Source: Ampullaceana balthica
Taxonomy: Eukaryota; Mollusca; Gastropoda; Lymnaeidae
Length of the DNA stretch: 64,000 bases
Direction of reading: 5' to 3'
NCBI GenBank assembly: GCA_944989445.1
Contig: CALYLW010000138.1
Coordinates: 1-64,000, forward strand
The translations under genes and the position numbers were made by a program. Positions within the stretch are counted from its first letter, which is position 1. Each line of letters starts with the position of its first letter. This document shows, piece by piece, positions 25,676 to 39,100 of this stretch. The notes below the pieces were generated by a model. The model made no database searches. It was given only the letters and a program-made list of their open reading frames with translations, and was not told where the DNA came from.

Positions 25676-25975
25676 GTATGGCATGGCGGCTAAGGCTAAA
25701 GCAAAGAGAACAGTGCGCTCAACTTTTTACAATTTACATTGATATGGCAGAGCGCGTACTTCCGTGAATGAAATGTTGTATTTTTACACTTGAAAAGGGA
25801 ATAAGTACAATTATTTTTATCCATAAACATAATTAAGGTTGTTGTGTTAAGGTCTGGGTTAGGTTAAGTTGTCTATTTTTTTAATTTAAATAGAAAGAAA
25901 AAAACGAATATAGGAGCCAAAAATGCCATTTATCGAGCGCACCGTTCTCTTTGCTTTTACCGGCATGGCTATGTC
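25676..25975. mobile_element. Small MITE-like element
   Basis: AAAGCAAAGAGAACAGTGCG (25,698-25,717) reappears inverted as CGCACCGTTCTCTTTGCTTT at 25,938-25,957, with one mismatch. Partly matching GCATGGC words lie outside the repeats. The interior is AT-rich and non-coding. It lies in the presumed first intron of DYNC2I1. Confidence 0.6.
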
Positions 25976-26787
25976 GATGGTCCATGATGGTATAAACTAT
26001 AAACACATGTGGGGCACCCTGAGTCCATCCAGCTCCGATCAGAATTATTTTTTTCCACTGTGAATTTTTAAATCATTTAACTTTGTACAACACCCACCGT
26101 ATTTTCCCCATCTCCGTTGATTGGGAAACTTTGATTAAACTTTTAGACTTTCTATTCAAGAAAGTTGAGATTCACTGAGTATAAATAATTATTGGTTCAC
26201 TGCAATCAGCAGAAATAGCAGAGAAAAATAAAAGCAAAAGATTTACAGGCTTCTTCCTGTCAGCATGGGAATTAATTTTGCTACATTTCTATTATTATTT
26301 GTGTTTACAGGCTTTAAGGTCAAAGTGTTTTTATTTTGTAATTTACTATCAGAATTGTTAATTTAAATATATTGTTTTATGTTAATAGCTCTGCAAACTG
26401 GTTTTCACACCCTTATTACATATTTTTAAAATAAAAGTTTACTTTGGTAAATGCAAAAGTGAGAATCATTGTTAGCACTAAATTTTATTGCCTCCTGAAT
26501 TAAGTAACTGATGCAATGCAGCATCACACCAAATTTGAGCTTTGTATCTTCAAAATTTGTGACTAGCAATTAAATTTGCGCAAAAAATATTATAACAGCT
26601 ATATTTGATTAATATTGATTTTCAACTTGTTTTAGAAAAGAACTAAATCTAGAGTGCAAAAAAATTTGTCTCAAATTATAGGGGCTCGCATACATTTTTA
26701 AATCAATTTTTTAGAGGTGGGGGGGGAATTATTTAAAAGAGTTATAGTCTGGACATTAATCTAGATTTGAACTGATATAATTTTCAG

Positions 26788-29700
26788 AGGAGGCCAAAAG
26801 ATGATACCTGGACATCAGCAGAGCTGAATAAAGCATTGAAAGTAGGGATGATATATTTTCTAGACAACCCTTTAATTTCTTCTTACTATCAACTATTTTA
26901 CTCTAAATATTAAATAGCATATGATGGCATATAACTAATGCCATAAGGTAGGACAAAAGCTATTTTGGAATAATGTGGATTTTAAAAATAAATTAATCAT
27001 TTGCTTAATGTGCTTGTTTTATTACTTATTATTTTTAATGAAGCTTTACATATATAACAAGGCACTGGTTGCTTCCAATTTGCATAATCAAGTGATCTCC
27101 ACACACCCTGTCAGAGAGTCACATTTGTATATTTCAATCATTTTTGTGCCTATATTTAGGGTTAGACATTGTAAACAAAATTTGACCCTTTTTTCATCAC
27201 AAATAAAGCTTAGAAAGCAACCTGCACTGACTATCACAAATACAAAAATAACTTTATTGGGTAATGGGTAATCTTTGATATAGAGCATCATTTTAAAATC
27301 TTTTTATAGTGAAATCAACACACTTAACTACTTATAAAATCCTGAGGCACTTTCACTAATACACAAAAAACAACTGAAGTTCTTTGCAACCATTAAAATT
27401 AGGAGAAATGTAAAGTATATGTTATATATTTGTGTGTGTGTGTTGATTTAGCATATTGGGTATCCCATGATTTTCAAACTAGTATATATTGTTAGCAGGG
27501 ATCACAAGATGACATGCATCGGACTAAAAGGAGAAAGGATGATGATGGTAAGCATAATGGTACAATTTTTGATAGAGAAGATAATGCAAATCAAAGAAAT
27601 TTTATTTTTTTTAAAATACATTTTAGAGTTTGACAGTTTATAAAAATTGTAATCACAAAAATTTATGGTTATAAAATTTTAGCTGATAGAAGACATCACC
27701 GTGATGAGGTGAATGGTGCAGAGCAGAGAAAGGAAGAGGACAGAAAATTGCATAGGAAAGATGAGGTTTGTAAATATTATAGATTTCTTCTGCATCTATC
27801 AACCTGAATACTTTTCCAATTGTTAAAATGAATTTTAAAAAGAATGTTAAACTTATTTATGCTACAGATAAAAGTGATAAGAGCAATAAATAATTATATT
27901 CATCTTAGAGGTTAAATTTGTCTGTACACTTAGCACAAACTTGTTTAAAGTTATTAATAACATTGCTTCAGGATATTCAAAAGAGTAAGCGGCATAGAGA
28001 CAGGGGAGACTCTGCTGAAAAGGTTGAACTCACAGAGGTAAGGGCACTTAATCATATTGAATCTAAAGATGACAAAATGACAATTAATTTTTTTTTGTAT
28101 ATACTCGTATATGTTACTTATTACTTTATTCCATTCAAAAATCATTAACTGATGCTTTTAAATACAAATTAATAAATGGTGAGTAAATTGAAGAATTAAT
28201 CCTATTTAGATACCAAATCGGCAAAAGGTTTTTATATCAACAATTTCAAAAGGATGTTGTATGCAATACTGAAGATTTAGTTATCACTCTATGTTATTTT
28301 TTCATATACTCAAAGAATATATAAAAAACGCCATTTATTCTAATATTATGTAGACTTCTTAACAAATACAATAAAACAATTCAAAGTCATCTTTATTAAT
28401 ATTCTGTTATAATTCAGGCTACCAATGCTGCAGTATGTATAAAATTCCTTCAATAATTAATGGTTATTGAAGTTTTCACTAATTTATGTTTGACACATTG
28501 TTCAGTTATTGTTAAAGTTCATTTTTAATATAAAACAATATTTACATATTAATTATTCTGCTTTAAATCACCAGAAATAAAAAATTATTCTCGAGATAGT
28601 TCTATATTTTGATGTCAGTGGTAGCTAATTGTACATGAAGCCAATGATTTACCTTTTTTAAATTGCACATAGATGTTTTGTTGAGTGATTCACATACCTG
28701 ATGTTTGTCACATGTTGCTCTTATTGGTGGCCTTTAAATTGAAAATATACTTAAACTTTAAAAACATCAACAGAAAATATTTTGGAAAAAATGAATCCCA
28801 GTGGGCTGTTTATAAAATTGATTCCATAATACTTTTAATCATTTAATTGCTATTTAGGAGGAGAGAGAAAGAATGCGTCAAGAGAGGCGTGCTAAAAGAG
28901 AAGGGGGGAAAGAGGTAAAAAAAAATCTTAATAAGCCTATGTTTTTTAAAATAACTTTGAAACAATTTTGTATAATAAATATTTAATTTCACCAAAATGT
29001 GCATAATTTAAAGACTTCATTAATTTGCAGTCTCATCAGGTTTGTCGCAAAGAAATTCTATGGAGGAAGTAGCTTTAAATATGGGAAAAAACATTTAAAT
29101 CATTTGAATTTCTTCAAAATGCTGTTGGAGTGCCTTACTACCTTTCTGAAATACTTTATTTGTGAAGTTAATTTTTTAAAGATATTTTTAAAATTATCTT
29201 CTACATTTTAGTGTGATTAAAAAGATTGTATAGATGACAGTCTTCTTAAAAAGTTGTATATATTTAAATTATAAATATTTTTATGCCTTCATTCTTAAAA
29301 CAAATTCATGCATAGGAAAAAAAGTCCAGACCCAAAGAAAGTAAAACATCTAAAGCAACTGATGAAGATCCAGATGAGAGGCGGCGACGCCATCATGACA
29401 AGGATGAACCGGGTCATAGTGACAAGAAAAGCAATAAGGAAGATGAATCTACAAAACATAAGGAGGACAGAGAAAGAGAAAGGTAGCGAATAGTTTATTC
29501 TGAACCAAAGAGAGCTATCTTTATTTTGGTATACCATAATCTTTAGGCACTTCTAGATTTTTTTTGTCTCTTTAAATTGCATTTTGAAATCCATTTAATT
29601 TTGATGACGTTTAAATTAAAAAAAATAATTAAGTCATAAAATGGAAAAGTAAAATTTAGATTTAAAGAAAAACAAAAATAATGTAACGCACTACCAAGAG

Positions 29701-32700
29701 TTTAATTATTTGACATTTCTCAGACGACAATATGAAAAAGAAAGGAAAAAACATAAAGAGGAAGGGGACAGGGATTCTAAGAGAAACCGCGACGAAGATG
29801 ACAGGAAGCGGCGACCAAAGGAAGAAGGTTCATCTCGTCATCACAAAGATGAGGGATCATCTCGACGTCAGCATGAAAGCAGTGATCGACCCAGGAAAAC
29901 TGACGACTTAGAGCTAGGAAGTGATCGACATAGAAAAGTAGGTGACTCTGAACGTCACAGAAAGAGAGCTGATGATGATGAAGAGGTAAGTGACTGAAAG
30001 AATTTTAAAAATTAAATTCATGGTGAAGACAATGCATAATTTAAACTCTGAAATTACTCTAACAAAAAATCACATGGAGGAAGGAGAAAGTTTATAAAAT
30101 AATGATTAAAAGCTAATAGATTAATCAAATATATAGTGACTGTGTAACTTTTGTCTAACTGCAGTAAAATGATTGCTAATTTAGGTTACTTTCAATGCTT
30201 TATACCCTTTTTAATGCAAACTGAAATTTGTTGCCACATGTTTTGTTTTTAATCTGGTTGGTTTAAACAGAAATATTTATTTCAAACAAAAAAATTTCAA
30301 AAATATATTCAAAAGGCGGAACGAGAAAAAAGAAGGCAAGAAAGAAGAGAAAGGCAAGAGAAAGAAAGACAGAAAGAAAAAAGTAAAGAAAGAGAACACC
30401 ACAAAGAGAAAAGCAGCCAAGATGGGGACAGAAACAAGGAGAAAGAATCTGGACGTCATAGAAAATCTGAGGTTAAAAATATGATGTGCTGGTGAATTTT
30501 AATGTTCACAAGTTATTTATTTTTAATGCCTATTAAAGACATTTTATAAAAATAAATTACATTTTTTTTAAAAACTTACAATATAATGTCTCTGATCTTC
30601 ATTTCCTTAAAAATAGAAAGCAAGGGCTTACCTTGTTGAATTTTTCCTGGAAAGATAGTTCTTGGAGTCTCTTATTTCATTCCAGTAGAAGTTATCGGTA
30701 GAAGATAAAGAAGAAAGCAAGGAACAAAGAAGGTCTGAAAAACATCGCAGCAGTAAGGAAAAGGAGAAAATTCCCGAAACTAAATCGGGCTCAGAAAAAC
30801 GAAGTTCAAGACACAGAGAGGTGAAGAGTTCTTTGTTTTGGCGTATACATTATTGTAACATAGTCAGTAGTTACTCATGTGATTTTGGCTAATCTAAAGA
30901 AGCATTCAGCGACTCTCAAAGGGCTGCACAGGACCGGGACAAATGGCGTGAGATAGTGAGCAGTTCACGATGGTGACCCAATGACGGGTTAAGGGATAGT
31001 TCAAGTTCAAAGAAGCAAAACCTTTCCATCAAGTGTTTCTCTGGAATAATTCTTTCTTGCTTTCATCATCTATTTTTCCCTATTAATTTCATCAGTTATA
31101 TAGGATACGATTTTATGATATTCCCCCAATGAGCAGCCAATCAAATATCTCCACAGCAGATGTTTTGGCAAACACTCCACATTTATAGGAGTGATAGTCA
31201 GAGCATTGATGATTGTCCCTTAAGGATTGATAGAACATAGAAGAAACAGAGCATTGATGATTGGCCCTTAAGGATTGATAGAACATAGAAGAAACTGGTT
31301 TTGGATCTATCAAAGTTTGCTGCAATCATCTCAGCCACAACATTTACTATCAAAGTTTGCTGCAATCATCTCAGCCACAACATTTACCATCAAAGTTTGC
31401 TGCAATCATCTCAGCCACAACATTTACCATCAAAGTTTGCTGCAATCATCTCAGCCACAACATTTACCATCAAAGTTTGCTGCAATCATCTCAGCCACAA
31501 CATTTACCATCAAAGTTTGCTGCAATTATCTCAGCCACAACATTTACCATCAAAGTTTGCTGCAATCATCTCAGCCACAACATTTACCATCAAAGTTTGC
31601 TGCAATCATCTCAGCCACAACATTTACCATCAAAGTTTGCTGCAATCATCTCAGCCACAACATTTACCATCAAAGTTTGCTGCAATCATCTCAGCCACAA
31701 CATTTACCATCAAAGTTTGCTGCAATTATCTCAGCCACAACATTTACCATCAAAGTTTGCTGCAATCATCTCAGCCACAACATTTACCATCAAAGTTTGC
31801 TGCAATCATCTCAGCCACAACATTTACCATCAAAGTTTGCTGCAATCATCTCAGCCACAACATTTACCATCAAAGTTTGCTGCAATCATCTCAGCCACAA
31901 CATTTACCATCAAAGTTTGCTGCAATCATCTCAGCCACAACATTTACCATCAAAGTTTGCTGCAATCATCTCAGCCACAACATTTACCATCAAAGTTTGC
32001 TGCAATCATCTCAGCCACAACATTTACCATCAAAGTTTGCTGCAATCATCTCAGCCACAACATTTACCATCAAAGTTTGCTGCAATCATCTCAGCCACAA
32101 CATTTACCATCAAATTTTGCTGCAATCATCTCAGCCACAACATTTACCATCAAAGTTTGCTGCAATCAACTCAGCCACAACATTTACCATCAAAGTTTGC
32201 TGCAATCATCTCAGCCACAACATTTACCATCAAAGTTTGCTGCAATCAACTCGGCCACAACATTTACCATCAAAGTTTGCTGCAATCAACTCAGCCACAA
32301 CATTTACCATCAAAGTTTGCTGCAATCATCTCAGCCACAACATTTACCCTCAAAGTTTGCTGCAATCATCTCAGCCACAACATTTACCATCAAAGTTTGC
32401 TGCAATCATCTCAGCCACAACATTTACCATCAAAGTTTGCTGCAATCATCTCAGCCACAACATTTACCATCAAAGTTTGCTGCAATCATCTCAGCCACAA
32501 CATTTACCATCAAAGTTTGCTGCAATCAACTCAGCCACAACATTTACCATCAAAGTTTGCTGCAATCATCTCAGCCACAACATTTACCATCAAAGTTTGC
32601 TGCAATCATCTCAGCCACAACATTTACCATCAAAGTTTGCTGCAATTATCTCAGCCACAACATTTACCATCAAAGTTTGCTGCAATCATCTCAGCCACAA

Positions 32701-33134
32701 CATTTACCATCAAATTTGCCAACAAGTGAAATTAACATTGCACTTTTTTATCTTCAAGAATCAATTTTGGAAATCAAGGATATTATTAGTTCTTTGGAGG
32801 GATTCAGTATGGTAACAAATTTGAACTCATTTTTTCCCTTTTCTAGAGCATTGACACAGAATCTTTACCATCATCAAAAAGTCACCGTAACAATAAAGAA
32901 AAGGAAGAAAAAGAAGAAGATGAATACAATTACGAGGAAGACTTTGAGGTACTGAGATTTTTTTAACCTGACAATAAATAATCTAAGTAACTAATACTAC
33001 ATATAATTTGTAAATAAAAAATTTATTTAAAAAAAAGTGTAATCTATTTTCTAAATTTTAACTTTATCTGCTTTTACTTTCATTAGGATTATGATGATGA
33101 TTTTGAGGATGAAGATACACATGAGACAAAAGAG
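26788..33134 (+). CDS. DYNC2I1: DYNC2I1 exons 2-12: charged, disordered N-terminal region
   Basis: These eleven exons encode about 390 residues, almost all Lys, Arg, Glu, Asp, His and Ser, with stretches such as ERERKEKERQKEKSKEREH-type runs in exon 9. The opening RRPKDDTWTSAELNKAL block is the conserved start of the family. Exons 11-12 end in an acidic patch (EEDFEDYDDDFEDEDTHE). Most of these exons begin and end in phase 0, with lengths that are multiples of three, which would tolerate exon skipping or duplication. In the known complex the N-terminal half carries the binding sites for dynein light chains; individual sites cannot be assigned from this sequence alone. Confidence 0.85.
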
Positions 33135-36100
33135 GTAACAAACACAGCTATTTGATCACCAGAAAGAATGTATATTTTAGTTTGACAAGGAAATTTGTTA
33201 AAAGTACTGTTATTTAAAACACAATTTAAAAATGAAAATAACATTATTTGTTTATTCTGGTATAGATAAAGCCAGATTTTAAAACAATTTTTTTTTGTGG
33301 TTTAAATCAACTCACTTTATAGCATTATCAATATTTTATACAAATATAAAAATCGTATCGTTTTCTTTTTATTCAAATAAAATTATTAATTAATCTTAAG
33401 TTAAAAATTAAATATATTAGAAATATGAAAATATTTTTTCTTTTATAGATATTGAAAACTTGGAAAAACTTAAATAAACTTGATTATATCAAATAAATAA
33501 GAACGGTTTATCAAGTATTAGTATGTTATTTAAATTAATGTTTCAAGGACATTTGTTAGAAACTTTGCGGCAGTGTCCTTCATTATTTTCTGTTTCTAAA
33601 CAAAACAAGAGGTAACATTATAAAGGATAAAATTTGAAATCTGAATTTATACATGATAGGATAATCTATATTATTTTCTTGATATCCTCTTAACCATTTA
33701 GGTCACCAGGTTTTTGTATATGTGCATTTAAGCTATGTGGTCTAATAGAAATATAGATTCAAGAAACATTAGTTAAAATCTCAAATGGTTCAAAAATGCA
33801 ACTTTTGCATTGTAAATATTTTCTTGATAAGTTTGCATGACAATGAAAGATGGTTTTTAAATTAAGTTTAAAATTGGTAGTGAAGTAAAATTAAACCACA
33901 TTTTTTTTCAGAATTTGTATTTATTGTCACCATTTTATCACTAGATTATGGAGACATATGCGAATAATGAACAAACCAGCCGTCCATGTTGCTTAGTTAG
34001 TATTGAAGTATCAAACTATTTGAAGTTGCTAGTTGCTGGACACATTTTATTATTATGTTACTGTGTTTTGTTTTTTAAAAATAATTATTTCATGATTTTT
34101 AAAAATTCAACTAAGTAAGTTGAAGAGAAATAATTTAGAAAAAGGTCCGTGCAGTTTGTCACATCACACCAAATCTATTGAGTTATAAACTCATTCATTA
34201 GATCTAAACTTTTGTTCAAGTTGATCATTTGATAAACTGTTGAATATTTTTTATTGAACTGTTTATGTGGCCTAAAGCAGTGAAGCAGAAAATAAAAATA
34301 TATTTCAGATTGCTTATACGAACATATTAAAGTTATTCTGATTTGCTTCAAATAAAAAAATATATACATCCTCATTCAATCACCATCTGGTCTAATTTAT
34401 TTTAAGGGTCACTATTACAGAGCTGTGTAATTAAACTGTAAATTATCTTCTACATTCTTATTTAAGATAAAAGATTCAAGGCTCTTAAATGTTTCGCAAT
34501 ATATTTGCAGGCAACTTTTCTGTGTAGTCTTATCTCTAAATTTTAGTGACATTTATTATTATTATGCTAATAATGGGTGATGCTATTTAATATTCATTAG
34601 TAATTTTTAGAAAGAGCCACCAGTTTAAGCATATCTGACAATTTCAAGTTCTTTAAAATGCATATTATACATTTGAAATTGGTGCTAAAACACATACTAA
34701 TGATGTCTATATTTATAAATCACCTGTAAATTATCATTATTCTTTAAATGATTCAAATTGCTAAATTAATATTACCAGCATTTTTTAAATAGAGTAAGGT
34801 TGGAGCCAAAAGGTAACTTGCATTGAAGTAATAAAATAGTTTTTGAGTAGTTTCTCTTTTAAAATTCTGTGTATTAGAGTCAGTGCATTTATTTCTTTAT
34901 GCATTAAAAAAATTGTATAGGAAAAGTCTTCAATAAAAGCTTTACATAAATTATGCTGTTTAAATAGAATCACAGTAAACATTTCTAAAAATATTTAAGT
35001 TATATCAATGCATAAAATGTAAAAAGTTTTTGTTTTCAGGAAGGGGAAATGGAAGAAGTGCTGCGGGCATTAGATGAAGAAAACAACAGGCTTGTATCAA
35101 CCTCTAGGAGATCTAATTGGTCTGATTCTGTAAGTTATGGATTTGAGCTTATTATATATCATAACTACTTTAATTATTTAAAATTGTAAAACAGATTTTT
35201 TTTTAAATGCTGATTTGAAGTTCACCATTGCCATTAGCTTATGTTATTTTTTTACAAAAGAAGTTATGCCTGGAATATTTGAAATTAAAATTCTACTTAC
35301 AGTTCTTAACTCAAATTTGTAAAAGAAGTTATTGAATAGGGTATGGGTACACCTGAATAAGACACAACAATATAACGATTTCCCGTGCTCTATTCGCTAA
35401 CTTTTTTTGTAACTTACTTGATTACAGTCCCACCTCACTTTATAAAATGTCTAAATAGCCATTGATTTAATCCATGTTTTAGACTTAACATAAACATTTT
35501 GTCACATGACTCAAAGACTGTAATTGTACAATAGCTAATGTGGATTTGAGAAATTTTAGTTCTATGACACCACAGAAATTGCCTCCTGCCCTTACGGTAA
35601 AATTTAAAATGTTACAATGAGGCAAACTCATAGAAAAAATTGTTTAAATGTTTTCAGACTGAACTTTCTGATGACCGGTTCAAAGACATTCGAGACGATG
35701 ACAGACCTGCTCCTAAGACATCAAAACCTAAAAGCTTTATCAACTTTTATTCTGCCAAACAACGGGTGATGGATCACACAGTTGCGGGGAAGGCACGCAA
35801 GAGGTAATGCCAACTTTTACTTTTCAGTGTTGTTTATTTGAATTAGGAGCCGACCCAATTTCCAAAGGAACCGAAGCAAACAGGATTTTTTTTTGCAAGC
35901 TACATCTCTCTCTCCATTTTTTCAGATTTGAAGATCTCTCTAAGCTGATTGAGTTAGATGTGTCAAAGTTTGATATGTTTGACCTGCCCCCAGTCAAGGA
36001 GTATGAGCTCTACATACGTAGCTTCGGAAGGTCGGACACCAAACAGGCGTACATACAAACCAGGGATGATGACATTGAAAGAGACATCCAGACAGATGAA

Positions 36101-39100
36101 ATAGAGAGTTTGAGCAAGTGGACACAACACCCAGCTGAGGATGAAACAGCTGTGGGAGGTAATCAACATTTGAACTAAGTAACAGCTGTGGGAGGTAATC
36201 AACATTTGAACTAAGTAACAGCTGTGGGAGGTAATCAACATTTGAACTAAGTAACAGCTGTGGGAGGTAATCAACATTTGAACTAAGTAACAGCTGTGGG
36301 AGGTAATCAACATTTGAACTAAGTAACAGCTGTGGGGGGTAATCAACATTTGAACTAAGTAACAGCTATGGGAGGTAATCAACATTTGAACTAAGTAACA
36401 GCTATGGGAGGTAATCAACATTTGAACTAAGAAACAGCTGTGGGAGGTAATCAACATTTGAACTAATTTCAACTTTTTCACAATTAACAGGAAAAACATG
36501 CAAAATATCTATATTACCTCAGTTATGTTTTAATCTTTGATGTAAGACAAAACAAGTGCATACTGTAAGAATGTATAGTATTTACTATAAACTCGGTTAA
36601 TAATGAGATGCACAAACTTCCTAAAGCTTATTGACAAAACATGCCTACAAGTTTATGCACTTTATAAGATTCCCTTCCAGTGATCTGCGAATTTATCTTG
36701 CATGCCTATTGAACAAAATTCTCTATGGCTGCAATGCTTTAATTAGTGATGTTTGTCAAATTCAATTTTCAGATGTTTTTTTTAATTTAAATATTAGAAT
36801 CCCTGGATTTAAAGTTATTTTTAAAATTATGTCTGTACTAAAAAATTTCCTCATTATTGATATTGAAATTCAGGGGAAGGAATTAATGTTCAGACATCAA
36901 AGGACAGTGAGAAATCAAGTGGACCAACTGATCCTGAAAAACTTAATACGTTTTTGAACAAAGTTGGCCAGGTAATTTCATTTGATTTTTTAACAAAACA
37001 AAACAAGATTAGTGAACTTTAACAAATTAATTGGTAAATAACTTTTTATAGTGAATTTTTACAAAAATATTCTTTTTCGATTGAATTATTTTATTTAGTT
37101 GAAATTTTGGACCTGTCCACTTAAATGAACATTCCAATTTTTTTGTTTCCTAAATTTCCTGTTTCAGTTTTTGTTCACAATTTTGGATGAAGAATCAAAG
37201 AGCTCAACGGATGAAGAGAAGAAGAAAGACAGCAAACCAAAAGCCAGCTTCAGTAAAAAGACCTTTCAGCTTGGAATTCTGAACTTTTTGAAAGGTAAGA
37301 AATTTTTTTTTACATGCTTCCAAAATTGATAACAGATCTGAGACCTATTTCAGTCACTGCTCACAAACAATTTTTTTACATCTTAAAATATTTTGTGTGA
37401 TTTAGGAAAGGAAAAAGTTTAACTATTTTAATTTTTCACTCTTTTGAGATGGAGCCTTTTTGGACCTACTGTTCCTAATAGATAGAGCCACTTTTTAAAC
37501 TCTCTACTCTTACTTTTCAAAAATAAAATTACAACAAATAAATGAATTGTTTAAAAAAAATAAAACTATACAAATATTCTTGAATTAAATAAACTAATGT
37601 ATTCTCTCTGATACAAGCTCAAATCTAAAATTATATGCAAATGAGGAATGTGATTTACCTATGAAATTGTTCATGCTCATTATTAATGATATCCAGAAAA
37701 TCACATCATTTAAGTAAAATAGTATTTCTTACATATAAATATGTATTTGTGTATAATTTTGTGACATTTTCATGTTTTTAAAAGAGCTTTTATAAGTGAT
37801 GTTTTATTTTAATTCCATAGAACGTCAAGTTGTTGCCATGTCATTTTGCCAGGCAGAACCCAATTATCTTCTATCAGTGCATTCCTCATCAGTGCAGGAT
37901 GATCACGTAAGTCTTTTAGTGTCATGATGACAAATGATTTCGATAGAAACTGATCCTGTTTTTCTCCATGGTTTTAAAATATGGCACGGCTTTCTACCTT
38001 TAAGGCTTTATTTATATTAGAAATAATCTTATCATGGAGACTAAAATATTTTTAAAAATTATAGTTTAAAATTTTCGATTGAATTTCTTTGTAGAATTCA
38101 ATTTAGTGTGACATGCAACTGTCAACAAATGGGTTCAATGTTAATTCTATTTAGTGTGACATGCAACTGTCAACAAATGGGTTCAATGTTAAAATCACCA
38201 TCGTTGACAATAATGAAAATACAAAATAATTTTTTTCTACATGCTTACAGACAATTTAAAAGCTAAAAACTGGTAATAATCTAAAAAGCCATGACAAAAG
38301 AAACTGAATTATTTTTCTCACATAGATTTCATCAGATCCATCAGCAAACAGCCAGTCAGCCTCAGATGAAGTGGTAAGGCTTATTAATACACAACAAATT
38401 TACTTTTCTTTGCCTCCTTTTCACCCTTTTAGTATTGATATTTTGTCTGTGTTAAGATTGTATGGACTTTAGAACATTAAAAAGTTGGGTTAGAAAAGTC
38501 TAATTAGGGCATTTGAAATGACTCTAGTAAAGAAGAAGAAGAAGAATTTAAGAACATATATAGTGCCATACCCCAGCTAGTATCTAGAATCACTGCGCTT
38601 TACATCAAATATTATATAGAATAGGAACTATATTTGTGTTAATATTTTACATAAAATATTAACACATATTTATAACTGCATTATTTAAAACATTCATATC
38701 CTAATTAATAATAATAACCCCCTTTCCAGTCCATGACGGACTATGGGGCATGTGAAGTAGCGTTCTCAAGTTTTATTTAGCCACCACTAACGAGCAAGGG
38801 ATTGTGTGGCTAGCACAATGCCCCTGGGGTCTTGCCAGCACCGAAAATAGAACCCGTGACCGGCCTCTGTCTCCGTTCGGCCGTCCAGCCGCTACCGCTA
38901 GACCACCGCAGCCCATCCTAATTAAGCCATATAATAACATGGATAGTGCACATAAGCTATGTTTATCAGTCAGAGAACTGTTAAGAAAGAAAAGTTTTAA
39001 AAGATGTGTTTTAAGTGCAGTCTTGAAGGCCCGATTAGTAGGAACACTACAAATTTGTATTGGTAGAGAATTCCATTGCTTGGGTGCACAAAAAAGAGAA

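Noticed and set aside
31307..32717. CRISPR-like regular repeat or a large repeat protein gene
   Set aside because: The units are contiguous with no unique spacers, the context is a eukaryotic intron, and the open frames come only from a stop-free unit of 40 bp. None continues into exon 11 in the correct frame.
35963..36499. 178-codon minus-strand ORF with 12-residue repeats
   Set aside because: It is the reverse reading of the 36-bp minisatellite and of DYNC2I1 exon 15.
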